Below, one piece after another: positions 46,191 to 56,010 of a stretch of DNA of 64,000 nucleotides. Positions within the stretch are counted from its first letter, which is position 1. Each line of letters starts with the position of its first letter. The notes under the pieces were generated by a model. It saw nothing but the letters and a program-made list of their open reading frames with translations, was not told the DNA's origin and ran no database searches. The stretch comes from Methylobacterium dankookense (lineage in GTDB: Bacteria; Pseudomonadota; Alphaproteobacteria; Rhizobiales; Beijerinckiaceae), in NCBI RefSeq assembly GCF_902141855.1, contig NZ_CABFVH010000014.1, positions 49,483-113,482 on the forward strand, written 5' to 3'. A program made the position numbers and the translations under genes.

Positions 46191-49100
46191 ATGATCGATC
46201 GCACCGATCCGCAGTGGTACCGAGACGCCATCATCTACCAGATCCACGTCAAGTCGTTCTTCGACGCGAACAATGACGGGATCGGCGACTTCGCGGGGCT
46301 GACCCAGCGGCTCGACTACGTGCGCGATCTCGGCGTCACCGCGATCTGGCTGATGCCCTTCTACCCGTCCCCGCTGCGCGACGACGGCTACGACATCGCC
46401 GATTACCGCGACATCAACCCGTCCTACGGCACCATGGAGGACTTCAAGGCCTTCGTGGAGGCGGCGCACGAGCGGGGCTTGCGCGTCATCACCGAGCTCG
46501 TCATCAACCACACCTCGGACCAGCATCCCTGGTTCCAGCGCGCCCGCGAGGCGCCTCCCGGCTCGCCGGAGCGCAACTTCTACGTCTGGTCGGACACCGA
46601 CGAGCCCTATAGCGACACGCGCATCATCTTCCTCGACACCGAGGTCTCGAACTGGACCTGGGACCCGGTCGCCAAGCAGTATTTCTGGCACCGTTTCTAC
46701 AGCCACCAGCCGGACCTCAACTTCGACAACCCGGCCGTGCTGGACGCGGTCATTGAGGTGATGCGCTACTGGCTCGACATGGGCGTGGACGGCCTGCGCC
46801 TCGACGCGATCCCCTACCTGATCGAGCGCGACGGCACGAACTGCGAGAACCTCACGGAGACGCACGACGTCATCAAGGCGATCCGCGCCGCCCTCGACGC
46901 GAGCTATCCCGACCGGATGCTGCTCGCCGAGGCGAACCAGTGGCCGGAGGAGACGGCGCAGTATTTCGGCGACGGCGACGAGTGCCACATGGCATTCCAC
47001 TTCCCGCTGATGCCGCGCATGTACATGGCGATCGCGCGCGAGGACCGGCACCCGATCACCGACATCATGCGCCAGACCCCGGAGATCCCGGAGGGCTGCC
47101 AATGGGCCATCTTCCTGCGCAACCACGACGAGCTGACGCTCGAGATGGTCACGGCCGAAGAGCGTGACTACCTCTGGTCGTTCTACGCCGCCGAGCGCCG
47201 CGCCCGCATCAATCTCGGCATCCGCCGCCGCCTCGCGCCGCTCCTGGAGAACGACCGGCGCAAGATCGAGCTGATGAAGTCCCTCGTCCTGTCGATGCCC
47301 GGCACGCCGGTGCTCTATTACGGCGACGAGATCGGCATGGGCGACAACATCTATCTCGGCGACCGCGACGGCGTGCGCACGCCGATGCAATGGTCGCCGG
47401 ACCGCAACGGCGGCTTCTCGCGGGCGAACCCGCAGAAGCTGTTCCTGCCCTCGGTGCAGGACCCGATCTACGGCTTCGACGCCATCAACGTCGAGGCGCA
47501 GACCCAGGCGCAGACGAGCCTGCTGAACTGGACGCGGCGCATGATCGCGATCCGCAACAATTCGGTCGCGCTCGGCCGCGGCACGATCCAGTTCCTCTAC
47601 CCGTCGAACCGCAAGGTGCTGGCCTGGATCCGCGAGTTCGAGGGCGAGCGCATCCTCTGCGTCGCGAACCTGTCGCGCGCACCCCAGGCGGTGCAGCTCG
47701 ACCTGTCTGAGCTGCGCAGCGCCGTGCCGATCGAGCTGACCGGCGGCACCGAGTTCCCGGCGATCGGCGAATTGCCCTACCTGCTGACGCTGCCCTCCTA
47801 CGGCTTCTACTGGTTCTCCCTGTCGAGCGCGAATACCGGCGCGGTCGGCCCGCGGCAGGAGCCGCCGGAGCTGTTCACGCTGGTGCTCACCGGCGGCATC
47901 GAATCGCTGGTGGCGGGCCGCGAGCGCACCGCCTTCGAGCGGACCGTTATCCCGCCTTTCCTCAGCACCCGGCGCTGGTTCGGCGCCAAGGGCTCACGCA
48001 TCCGCAGCGTGCAGATCGTCGACTGCGCCGTGGTCAAGGAGAGCGCCGGCGAAGCCCGCTTCCTGCTGCCGCGCATCGCCGTCCAGCTCTCGACCGGCGA
48101 GCGGCAGGATTATTTCGTGCCCGTCGGCGTCGACGAGGGCCGCGAGGACGAGACGCTGATGCCCTTCGCGGTGGCGCGCGTCCGCCGCGGCCCCCGCACC
48201 GGCCTGCTCTACGGCGCCGCCGGCTCCGACGACTTCGCGATCTGCCTGATCGAGGGCATGCGCGCCGGCCGCGAGATCCCGACCGAGAACGGCCGGCTCG
48301 TCTTCTCGAAGACCTCGGCCTTCGACCCCGAGATGACCTTCGAGGCCGGCGAGGTGCGCCGCCTCTCGGCCGAGCAGAGCAACACCTCCATCGCCATCGG
48401 CTCGAAGATGATGCTCAAGCTGCTGCGCCGCCTGCAGCCGGGCACGCATCCCGAGATCGAGGTCGGCCGCTTCCTCACCGAGGTCGCCGAGTTCACCAAC
48501 ACCCCGGCGCTGCTCGGCACCCTGGAGCACGTGGCCGAGGACGGCACCCGCACCGCGCTCGCCGTGCTGCAGCGCTTCGTCCTCAACCAGGGCGATGCCT
48601 GGACGGTGATGCTGGAGGGCCTGCGCCGCGACTTCGAGACCGTGGTGCTCGCCCCCGAGAGCGAGGCGCCGAGCCCCGAGGACGCGTTCAGCGCGCATTT
48701 GCGCTGGGCCGACCTCCTCGGCCGCCGTACGGCCGAGATGCACCGGGCGCTCGCCGCGCCGACCGACGACCCGGCCTTCACGCCCGAGCCCTTCACGGAT
48801 GAGGATGTGGCGGTGCTCGCGCGCGACGCGCGGCTCCAGGCCGACCGCGCCTTCCGCGGCATGAAGCTCGTGGTCGAGCGCGGGCTCGACCGCCCGGCGG
48901 TGACCGAGCTGCACGGCCGCCGCCGCGAGATCGACGCCCTGATCGAGCGTCTGGCGGCCACCGCCCCGCGCGGCGCGCAGCGGACCCGCATCCACGGCGA
49001 CTTCCATCTCGGCCAGGTGCTGGTCTCCGAGGGCGACCTGATCATCGTCGACTTCGAGGGCGAGCCCTCGCGGCCGGCCGAGGAGCGCCGCGCCAAGTCG

Positions 49101-49451
49101 ACGGCGATGCGGGACGTGGCCGGCATGCTGCGCTCCTTCGCCTACGGCGCCGAGACCGTGATCCGCGAGATCGCGAGCCGCTTCGCCGATTCTGAGGGGC
49201 GCGGGCGCGCCGCGGCCGTGGCTTGGCGCGGCATGATCGAGCAGGCCTTCCTGGCCGGCTACGGCGACGCGGTCGCGGAAAGCCCCGCGGCGGTGACGGA
49301 GCCCGGGACGGCAGCGGCACTGCTGCGCCTCTGCCTGCTGATCAAGGCCCTCTACGAGATCGACTACGAGGCCAACAACCGCCCGGACTGGATCGAAATT
49401 CCCGCACGCGGGGTTCTCGATATTCTGGACGCAGGGATGAAAGGCGACTGA
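46191..49451 (+). CDS. treS: fusion: trehalose synthase (TreS) + maltokinase
   Basis: 1,086 aa. Residues 1-~545 are GH13 TreS (trehalose-maltose isomerase): WYRDAIIYQIHVKSF, nucleophile Asp205 in GLRLDAIPYL, Glu247 in LLAEANQWPEE, Asp in FLRNHDELTLEMV. Residues ~575-1086 are maltokinase: FLSTRRWFGAKGSRI, LQRFVLNQGDAW, HGDFHLGQVL near 935 and IVDFEGEPSRP. TreS makes maltose and the kinase makes maltose-1-phosphate for GlgE. Start ATG at 46191, with weak AGG upstream. 150 bases after glgE; glgB begins immediately behind. Confidence 0.95.
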   Translation: MIDRTDPQWYRDAIIYQIHVKSFFDANNDGIGDFAGLTQRLDYVRDLGVTAIWLMPFYPSPLRDDGYDIADYRDINPSYGTMEDFKAFVEAAHERGLRVITELVINHTSDQHPWFQRAREAPPGSPERNFYVWSDTDEPYSDTRIIFLDTEVSNWTWDPVAKQYFWHRFYSHQPDLNFDNPAVLDAVIEVMRYWLDMGVDGLRLDAIPYLIERDGTNCENLTETHDVIKAIRAALDASYPDRMLLAEANQWPEETAQYFGDGDECHMAFHFPLMPRMYMAIAREDRHPITDIMRQTPEIPEGCQWAIFLRNHDELTLEMVTAEERDYLWSFYAAERRARINLGIRRRLAPLLENDRRKIELMKSLVLSMPGTPVLYYGDEIGMGDNIYLGDRDGVRTPMQWSPDRNGGFSRANPQKLFLPSVQDPIYGFDAINVEAQTQAQTSLLNWTRRMIAIRNNSVALGRGTIQFLYPSNRKVLAWIREFEGERILCVANLSRAPQAVQLDLSELRSAVPIELTGGTEFPAIGELPYLLTLPSYGFYWFSLSSANTGAVGPRQEPPELFTLVLTGGIESLVAGRERTAFERTVIPPFLSTRRWFGAKGSRIRSVQIVDCAVVKESAGEARFLLPRIAVQLSTGERQDYFVPVGVDEGREDETLMPFAVARVRRGPRTGLLYGAAGSDDFAICLIEGMRAGREIPTENGRLVFSKTSAFDPEMTFEAGEVRRLSAEQSNTSIAIGSKMMLKLLRRLQPGTHPEIEVGRFLTEVAEFTNTPALLGTLEHVAEDGTRTALAVLQRFVLNQGDAWTVMLEGLRRDFETVVLAPESEAPSPEDAFSAHLRWADLLGRRTAEMHRALAAPTDDPAFTPEPFTDEDVAVLARDARLQADRAFRGMKLVVERGLDRPAVTELHGRRREIDALIERLAATAPRGAQRTRIHGDFHLGQVLVSEGDLIIVDFEGEPSRPAEERRAKSTAMRDVAGMLRSFAYGAETVIREIASRFADSEGRGRAAAVAWRGMIEQAFLAGYGDAVAESPAAVTEPGTAAALLRLCLLIKALYEIDYEANNRPDWIEIPARGVLDILDAGMKGD

Positions 49452-51731
49452 ATGACGGCGATCGACGAGAGCTTCGCGACCGGGACCGAGCGCGGATCGG
49501 CCGCTCCCACCGCCGAGGCCCCGCCGCCCGCCGCGCCTGCGCGCTCCGGGGTCCATCCGGACGCGATCAAGGCCATGATGGCCGCCGACCACGGCGACCC
49601 CTTCTCGGTGCTCGGCCCCCATCAGGTGGGACCGGGCGCCTGGGAGGTCCGCGCCGTCCTGCCCGAGGCGCGCAGCGCCACGCTCCTCGTCGGCGGCACC
49701 CGCATCTCCTTCGAGCGGCGCCATCCGGACGGATTCTTCATCGCCCCCGTGAAGAGCGAGGGCCGGCCCCTCTACGAGATCGAGATCGAGCTCTGGGACG
49801 GCACCACCCGCCGCCGCTACGACCCCTACAGCTTCGGCTCTTCCCTGGAGCAGCACGACGTCTCGACCCTGCGCGAGCCCGGCACCAACCTCGTCTACCG
49901 GGTGCTTGGCGCCCAGCGCGGCCGCCTCGACGGCATCGACGGGTTCCGCTTCGCAGTCTGGGCGCCGAACGCGCGCCGCGTGAGCATCGTCGGCGATTTC
50001 AACGAGTGGGACGGGCGCCGCCACCCGATGCGCCTCTGGCAGGACGGCGGCATCTGGGAGCTGTTCGTGCCCGGGCTCGTGGCGGGGCAGAGCTACAAGT
50101 TCGAGATCCGCGGGCCGGACGGCTCAGTGCTGCCGCTGAAGGCCGACCCGCTCGCCTTCCGCGCCCAGCACCCGCCGGAGACGGCTTCGGTCCTGCACGG
50201 CACCTCCGACATCGTCTGGCACGACAAGGCCTGGATGGAGTCGCGCGGCAAGCGCGATCCGCGCCACGCGCCGATGTCGATCTACGAGGTGCATCTCGGC
50301 TCCTGGGCGCGGGTGCCCGACGAGGGCAACCGCTACCTGACCTACCGGGAGTTGGCCGACCGCCTCATCCCCTACGTCAAGGAGATGGGCTTCACCCATA
50401 TCGAGATGCTGCCGATCACGGAGTTCCCGTTCGACGGCTCCTGGGGCTACCAGCCGGTCTCGCTCTTCGCGCCGACGAGCCGCTTCGGCACGCCGGAGGA
50501 TTTCGCGGCCATCGTGGACGCGGCGCACGAGGCCGGCATCGGCATCCTGCTCGACTGGGTGCCCGGCCACTTCCCCCTCGACGCGCACGGGCTCGGCCTG
50601 TTCGACGGCACGCATCTCTACGAGCATGCCGACCCGCGCCAGGGCTTCCACCAGGATTGGGGCACCTACATCTATAATTTCGGCCGCGCCGAGGTTGCGA
50701 CCTTCCTCGCCGCCAACGCGCGCTTCTGGCTGGAGCACTACCATCTCGACGGCCTGCGCGTGGATGCGGTCGCCTCGATGCTCTACCTCGACTATTCGCG
50801 GCGTGCGGGCGAGTGGATCCCGAACCAGTATGGCGGCAACGAGAACCTTGACGCCATCAACTTCATGCGCACGACCAACGAGGCGACCTACAGCCACGCG
50901 CCGGGCACGATCACGGTGGCCGAGGAATCGACGTCCTGGCCCGGCGTCTCGCACCCGACCTATACCGGCGGCCTCGGCTTCGGCTTCAAGTGGAACATGG
51001 GGTGGATGCACGACACCCTCGAGTTCATCTCGAAGGAGCCGATCCACCGGCGCTACCACCACCACGACCTGACCTTCGGCCTGCTCTACGCCTTCTCCGA
51101 GAATTTCGTGCTGCCGCTCTCCCACGACGAGGTGGTGCACGGGAAGGGCTCGCTGCTCGGCAAGATGCCGGGCGACCGCTGGCAGAAATTCGCGAACCTG
51201 CGCGCCTATTTCGGCTTCATGTGGGGGCATCCGGGCAAGAAGCTGCTCTTCATGGGCGGCGAGTTCGGCCAGGAGCGGGAATGGAACCACAACCAGTCGT
51301 TGGACTGGCACCTGCTCGACGACCCGCTCCACCGCGGCGTCAAGGATGCGATCCGCGACCTCAACCACCTCTACCAGGCCACGCCCGCCCTCTACGCGCG
51401 GGACGTGGAGCCCGGCGGCTTCCAATGGCTGGTGGCCGACGACCAGGACAACAGCGTCATCGCCTGGGCCCGCAAGGGCAGGGAGCCGGGCGAGATCGCG
51501 GTGGTGGTCTCGAACTTCACCCCCGTGCCGCGCGAGGGCTACCGCATCGGCGTGCCGGAGCCGGGCTTCTACCGCGAGGCCTTCAACTCCGACGCCGCGC
51601 AATATGGCGGCTCGAACATCGGCAACATGGGCGGTCGCGAGAGCGAGGACGCCCCGAGCCACGGCTGCGCCCAGTCCCTCGGCCTGACCCTGCCGCCGCT
51701 CTCCACGACGATCTTCGTGCTGCAGCGCTGA
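49452..51731 (+). CDS. glgB: 1,4-alpha-glucan branching enzyme
   Basis: 759 aa, GH13. Cuts an alpha-1,4 chain and rejoins it as an alpha-1,6 branch. ATG follows the treS stop with no gap. N-terminal extension and CBM48 ([21 protein letters not shown]), nucleophile in [17 protein letters not shown], Glu in [11 protein letters not shown], Asp in [25 protein letters not shown] near the end. Completes glycogen made from maltose-1-phosphate. Last gene of the block, followed by repeats. Confidence 0.97.
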   Translation: MTAIDESFATGTERGSAAPTAEAPPPAAPARSGVHPDAIKAMMAADHGDPFSVLGPHQVGPGAWEVRAVLPEARSATLLVGGTRISFERRHPDGFFIAPVKSEGRPLYEIEIELWDGTTRRRYDPYSFGSSLEQHDVSTLREPGTNLVYRVLGAQRGRLDGIDGFRFAVWAPNARRVSIVGDFNEWDGRRHPMRLWQDGGIWELFVPGLVAGQSYKFEIRGPDGSVLPLKADPLAFRAQHPPETASVLHGTSDIVWHDKAWMESRGKRDPRHAPMSIYEVHLGSWARVPDEGNRYLTYRELADRLIPYVKEMGFTHIEMLPITEFPFDGSWGYQPVSLFAPTSRFGTPEDFAAIVDAAHEAGIGILLDWVPGHFPLDAHGLGLFDGTHLYEHADPRQGFHQDWGTYIYNFGRAEVATFLAANARFWLEHYHLDGLRVDAVASMLYLDYSRRAGEWIPNQYGGNENLDAINFMRTTNEATYSHAPGTITVAEESTSWPGVSHPTYTGGLGFGFKWNMGWMHDTLEFISKEPIHRRYHHHDLTFGLLYAFSENFVLPLSHDEVVHGKGSLLGKMPGDRWQKFANLRAYFGFMWGHPGKKLLFMGGEFGQEREWNHNQSLDWHLLDDPLHRGVKDAIRDLNHLYQATPALYARDVEPGGFQWLVADDQDNSVIAWARKGREPGEIAVVVSNFTPVPREGYRIGVPEPGFYREAFNSDAAQYGGSNIGNMGGRESEDAPSHGCAQSLGLTLPPLSTTIFVLQR

Positions 51732-51753
51732 GGCGGCGGAGGACTCACCACAC

Positions 51754-51839
51754 CTCTCCTCCCCCTTTGCGGGGAGGAGCCGGAGGTGGGGGTGGCGCAG
51801 AAGGCACCGCTACGCCTCATCCTGAACCACCCCCACCCC
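51754..51839 (+). repeat. 85-bp repeat, copy B (inverted relative to copy A)
   Basis: It begins with CTCTCCTCCCCC and a CTCCTCCCC/GGGGAGGAG hairpin, then a GTGGGGGTGG stretch and GCAGAAGGCACCGCT, ending in CCACCCCCACCCC. About 93% identical to 31771-31855 in the opposite orientation. It lies 22 bases past the glgB stop and may end that transcript. Together with copy A it brackets otsA-glgB. Confidence 0.8.
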
Positions 51840-51853
51840 AAACCCCTGCCCAT

Positions 51854-51915
51854 CCAGATCGGGCTTGCCCGATCTGGACAGGCAAGGAGCGGATCTCGGG
51901 CAAGCCCGAGATCCG
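51854..51915. repeat. paired palindromes, BIME-like repeat copy 3
   Basis: CCAGATCGGGC (51854-51864), TT, GCCCGATCTGG (51867-51877), linker ACAGGCAAGGAG, then CGGATCTCGGGC (51890-51901), AA, GCCCGAGATCCG (51904-51915). Same units as copy 2 but swapped in order and inverted. Lies between the convergent glgB and chemoreceptor genes. Confidence 0.8.
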
Positions 51916-51949
51916 TGGGGCGGGGAGGCGCCTCGTCCGGAACCGGTCC

Positions 51950-53428
51950 CTACCGCGCCAGCACCTTGGCGGCGTCGCGCGTGGTGGCGACGGCGTCCGA
52001 GACCCGCGTCACGGCCTCGCCGATCGCGCCGATATTGCCGGTGATCGAGCCCACCGCGTCGGCAGCGTGCTGCATGTTCTCGGCGAGGTCACGCGTCACC
52101 GCGCTCTGCTCCTCGATCGCCGCGGCGGTCGCCACCACGGTCTCGCGCATCACCCCGACCGAGCCGCGGATCGAGCCGAGCGCCTCGACCACCTCCTTCG
52201 AGACGGCCTGGATGCTGCCGATCTCGGCGTTGATCTGCTCGGTCGCCCGCGCCGCCTGATCGGCGAGCGCCTTCACCTCGGAGGCCACCACCGCGAAGCC
52301 GCGGCCGGCCTCGCCGGCGCGGGCTGCCTCGATGGTGGCGTTGAGGGCGAGCAGGTTGATCTGGCCGGCGATGGTCTGGATCAGCCCGACGATGCCGGTC
52401 ATCGCCGTCGCCGTCTCGGCGAGCCGCTTGGTCTGGCCGTCCGCCTCCTGGACGCGCTCGTAGGCCGTGTCGGTGGCCCCCTGCGAGCGCATGATGCTCT
52501 GGGACATCTCGCGGACCGAGGCCGCGAGCTCCTCGGCCGCGGCGGCGACCGTCTGCACCGTGCCGGAGGTGGCGTCCGCCGCGGTGGAGGCGTCGCGCGC
52601 GGCCCGGGAGGAACGCTCTACCGCGCCCTCGATCTCCCCGAAATTCCGGTCGATCAGGGTGCGCAGGCTGGCAAGCAGGCGGACCTGCTCGGTGATGTCG
52701 GTGGCGAACTTCACCACCTTGTAGGGCCTGCCCCCCGCATCGAGGATCGGGTTATAGGAGGCCTGGATCCAGATCTCGCGCCCGTCCTTGCCGATGCGGC
52801 GGAACTGCGCGGCCTGGTAGGTGCCCCCCCGCAGGCCAGCCCAGAAGGCGGCGTATTCGGGGCTCGCCGCGTAGGCGCGGTCGACGAACAGGCTGTGGTG
52901 GCGCCCGACGACTTCCTCGCGCCGGTAGCCGACGACGGCGAGGAAGTTCTCGTTGGCGTCGAGGATCGTGCCGTCGAGGTCGAAGCCGATCACCGCCTGC
53001 GCCTTATGGAGCGCCGCGATCTGGCCGGCCAGATCGGCATCCTCCGCCTTCTGGCGGGTGATGTCGGTGGCGAACTTCACCACCTTGTAGGGCCGGCCGG
53101 AAGCGTCGCGGATCGGGTTGTAGGAGGCCTCGATCCAGACCTCGCGACCGTCCTTGGCGATCCGGCGGAACTGCGCCACCTCGCGCGCGCCGGAGCGCAG
53201 CCGCTCCCAGAAGGCGCGGTAATCCGGCGATTGCCGATGCTCGGGCGCCACGAAGATCGCGTGCGGGCGCCCGACCACCTCGGACAGGGCATAGCCCATC
53301 ACGCGCAGGAAATTCTCGTTGGCCGTCAGCACGTTGCCGTCGAGATCGAACTCGATCACCGCTTGCACATTGTCGAGGGCGACGAGCTTCGCGCGCTCCT
53401 CGCGCGTCTTCCTGGCTGTGAACATCAT
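51950..53428 (-). CDS. soluble methyl-accepting chemotaxis protein with tandem PAS domains
   Basis: 492 aa, ATG (a second ATG follows directly). No membrane helix, so cytoplasmic. PAS-1 (about 15-125) and PAS-2 (about 137-248) are near copies: both read [20 protein letters not shown], with FRRI-KDGRE in each, implying a recent duplication. A helical signalling region follows (about 250-492), with the receptor hairpin [41 protein letters not shown]. It probably senses an intracellular redox or energy cue through flavin or haem (inferred; cofactor residues not assignable). Confidence 0.9.
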   Translation of the reverse strand: MMFTARKTREERAKLVALDNVQAVIEFDLDGNVLTANENFLRVMGYALSEVVGRPHAIFVAPEHRQSPDYRAFWERLRSGAREVAQFRRIAKDGREVWIEASYNPIRDASGRPYKVVKFATDITRQKAEDADLAGQIAALHKAQAVIGFDLDGTILDANENFLAVVGYRREEVVGRHHSLFVDRAYAASPEYAAFWAGLRGGTYQAAQFRRIGKDGREIWIQASYNPILDAGGRPYKVVKFATDITEQVRLLASLRTLIDRNFGEIEGAVERSSRAARDASTAADATSGTVQTVAAAAEELAASVREMSQSIMRSQGATDTAYERVQEADGQTKRLAETATAMTGIVGLIQTIAGQINLLALNATIEAARAGEAGRGFAVVASEVKALADQAARATEQINAEIGSIQAVSKEVVEALGSIRGSVGVMRETVVATAAAIEEQSAVTRDLAENMQHAADAVGSITGNIGAIGEAVTRVSDAVATTRDAAKVLAR

Positions 53429-53491
53429 CGTCTCGCGGGCGGCCGTGCGGTTCGGCCGGGTGCGGCTTCCGGCGGTCGCACCCTACCGCCG

Positions 53492-53513
53492 GCATCGATC
53501 GACCGATCGATGC
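53492..53513. promoter_or_regulatory. perfect palindrome in the chemoreceptor/ftsW intergenic region
   Basis: GCATCGATCG (53492-53501), AC, CGATCGATGC (53504-53513). It is flanked by GGTCGC / GCGACC, which extends the symmetry with a gap. Position: 64 bases upstream of the chemoreceptor start and about 165 bases before ftsW. It could bind a regulator or form an RNA hairpin. The rest of the 249-bp gap has an AT-rich patch at 53523-53550, a plausible promoter area; no gene seen. Confidence 0.45.
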
Positions 53514-53677
53514 GACCTATGGTTGTAAAACACAGGTTAACATTCGATTGCGCACGGCCGGCTCGCGCCATCCCCCATCAGGCCAAGCTCCATCAAGGAT
53601 GCGTTTACCATTCGGGCACAGGATCGCGGCCGGCGCGCAGGATTCCCGCCGCGCGCCCCGGAGACGCGTCCCCAGCC

Positions 53678-54844
53678 ATGATGTCCCGCGCGGAACGCAC
53701 GCCCCTGACGGACTGGTGGTGGACCGTCGACCGCAGCCTGCTCGCGGCCCTCGGCTGCCTGATGGTGGCCGGCCTCGTCTTCCTGATGGGCGGCGGCCCG
53801 CCGGTGGCCGAGCGCATCGGCCTGCCGACCTTCTACTTCCTCAACCGCCAGGCGATCTATCTCGTCCCGACGATCCTGCTGATCTGCGCCGTCTCCTTCC
53901 TGTCGCTGCGCGGCGTCCGCCGCCTCGCGCTCATCACCTGGGCGATCGGCGTGGTCCTCTGCGTCTTCGCGGCCAAGTTCGGACCCGAGATCAAGGGCGC
54001 GCACCGCTGGATCCAGTTCGGCTCGCTCGGCCTGCAGCCCTCGGAATTCGTGAAGCCGTCCTTCGTGGTGGTGGCGGCCTGGGCTTTCTCGGAGGGCGCG
54101 CAGCGCCGCGACATGCCGGGCGGCATCCTGGGGCTGCTCATCCTGCCCCTGACCATCGTGCCCCTGCTGCTGCAGCCCGATTTCGGACAGACCATGCTGA
54201 TAACCCTGGTCTGGTGCGCGCTGTTCTTCGTGGCCGGCCTGCACCTGATCTGGGTCGGCGCCCTCGGGCTTGCCGGCATGGTCGGGGTGTTCGCCGCCTA
54301 CACCTTCTTCCACCACGTGCGGGAGCGCATCGAGCGCTTCCTCGACAAGGATTCGGGCGACAGCTTCCAGGTGTTCTGGTCGCAGGAATCCTTCCGCTCC
54401 GGCGGCTGGTTCGGCACGGGCCCGGGGGAGGGGGTGGCCAAGCGCCACCTGCCGGATGCACATACCGACTTCATCTTCTCCGTCACCGGCGAGGAATTCG
54501 GCGTGCTGGTCTGCCTCGGCCTCGTGGCCCTCTTCGCCTACATCGTGCTGCGCTGCCTGAAGCAGGCGCGGCGGACCGACGACACCTTCTCGCGCCTCGC
54601 CATCACGGGGCTGACCACGCTGTTCGGCCTCCAGGCCTGCATCAACATGGCGGTGAACACCCAGCTCATGCCGGCCAAGGGCATGACCCTGCCCTTCGTC
54701 TCCTACGGCGGCTCCTCGCTGATCTCGCTGGCGCTCGGCATGGGCTTCCTCGTGGCGCTCACCCGCAAGCGCCCGCGCAGCACGCTGCTGAGCCAGAAGC
54801 CGCCCGGCACCGCGCCGGCCACCGTCGCCGGGGTGATGCGGTGA
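53678..54844 (+). CDS. ftsW: septal peptidoglycan glycosyltransferase FtsW
   Basis: 388 aa. SEDS-family enzyme that polymerises lipid II at the division site. ATG at 53678 or the adjacent 53681. About ten membrane helices; hallmark motifs HRWIQFGSLGLQPSEFVKPS, LQPDFGQTML, HTDFIFSVTGEEFG and LPFVSYGGSSLI. The conserved acidic residue is in QPDFGQT. Stop overlaps murG by four bases. First dcw gene in view. Confidence 0.96.
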   Translation: MMSRAERTPLTDWWWTVDRSLLAALGCLMVAGLVFLMGGGPPVAERIGLPTFYFLNRQAIYLVPTILLICAVSFLSLRGVRRLALITWAIGVVLCVFAAKFGPEIKGAHRWIQFGSLGLQPSEFVKPSFVVVAAWAFSEGAQRRDMPGGILGLLILPLTIVPLLLQPDFGQTMLITLVWCALFFVAGLHLIWVGALGLAGMVGVFAAYTFFHHVRERIERFLDKDSGDSFQVFWSQESFRSGGWFGTGPGEGVAKRHLPDAHTDFIFSVTGEEFGVLVCLGLVALFAYIVLRCLKQARRTDDTFSRLAITGLTTLFGLQACINMAVNTQLMPAKGMTLPFVSYGGSSLISLALGMGFLVALTRKRPRSTLLSQKPPGTAPATVAGVMR

Positions 54845-55950
54845 CGGTCTTCACCCCCACGATCCTGCTCTGCGCGGGCGGCACCGGCGGCCATCTCTTC
54901 CCCGCCGAGAGCCTCGCCCATGCGCTCCGCGCTCGCGGCATCCGGGTGGCGCTCGCCACCGACGCCCGGGTCGACGCGCTGAAGGACGCGTTTCCGGCCT
55001 CCGAGTTCGTCACCATCCCCTCGGCGACGCCCTCGGGGCGCAACCTCGTCAAGCGGGCGCGCGCCGTGCTGACCCTGGGACGCGGCTTCGGCGTCGCCGC
55101 CAAGGAAGTGAAGCGCATCAACCCGGCGGCGGTGGTCGGCTTCGGCGGCTACCCGACCGTGCCGCCGGTTCTGGCCGCCCAGATCCTGCGCGTGCCCACC
55201 GTGCTGCACGAGCAGAACGCGGTGATGGGCCGGGCCAACGCCTTCCTGGCGCGCGGTGCGCGCACCATCGCCACCGGCTTCGCGGAGGTGCGCGGCGTGC
55301 CCGCCAAGGCGACCGCCCCGCGCATCCACACCGGCAACCCCTTACGCCCCACGGTGATCGAGGCGGCGCGGACGCCCTATCCGGCGCTCGCCGCGGACGG
55401 GACGCTGCGCCTCCTCGTCTTCGGCGGCAGCCAGGGCGCGCGGGTGATGGGCGAGGTGGTGCCGAAGGCGCTGGCGCAATTGCCGGCGGACCTGCGCGCG
55501 CGCCTGCACCTCGTGCAGCAGGTCCGGCCCGAGGACCTCATTGCCGTCCAGGCCGCGTATCGCGCCATGGGCCTCGCCGGGCTCGAGGCCGCGCCCTTCT
55601 TCAAGGACCTGCCCGCCCGCATGGCGGCGAGCCACCTCGTGGTCTCGCGCTCGGGCGCCTCCACCGTCTCGGAACTCGCCGCGATCGGCCGGCCCGCGAT
55701 CCTGGTGCCGCTGCCCGGCGCCCTCGACCAGGACCAGGCGGCCAACGCCGCGACGCTGGCCCGGATCGGCGCCGCCCTGGCGCTGCCGCAGACCGCCTTC
55801 ACCCCGGATCGCCTCACGGCGGAGCTGGTGGAATACTTCGAAACTCCCGAAAAATTGACCCGCGCGGCCGAGGCGGCCAAAAGCGCCGGGATTCACGACG
55901 CCGCCGAGCGTCTCGCCACGGTGGTCGCCGAGACGGCCGCACGCACCTGA
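54841..55950 (+). CDS. murG: UDP-GlcNAc:lipid I N-acetylglucosaminyltransferase
   Basis: 369 aa, GTG overlapping the ftsW stop. Makes lipid II at the inner face of the membrane. Seen: GGTGGHLFPAESLA (GGTxGHxxPA-type), GFGGYPTVPPVLAA, HEQNAVMGRANAFL, GGSQGARVM, and the UDP-binding SRSGASTVSELAAIGRPAILVPLP with HDQ-like LDQDQAANA. Normal length. Confidence 0.97.
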   Translation: MTVFTPTILLCAGGTGGHLFPAESLAHALRARGIRVALATDARVDALKDAFPASEFVTIPSATPSGRNLVKRARAVLTLGRGFGVAAKEVKRINPAAVVGFGGYPTVPPVLAAQILRVPTVLHEQNAVMGRANAFLARGARTIATGFAEVRGVPAKATAPRIHTGNPLRPTVIEAARTPYPALAADGTLRLLVFGGSQGARVMGEVVPKALAQLPADLRARLHLVQQVRPEDLIAVQAAYRAMGLAGLEAAPFFKDLPARMAASHLVVSRSGASTVSELAAIGRPAILVPLPGALDQDQAANAATLARIGAALALPQTAFTPDRLTAELVEYFETPEKLTRAAEAAKSAGIHDAAERLATVVAETAART

Positions 55951-56010
55951 TTCTCACCTGATTCTTCTGGGATACCGCCTCGCGGATCCCGCGACACGAC
56001 GGTTCGACCC

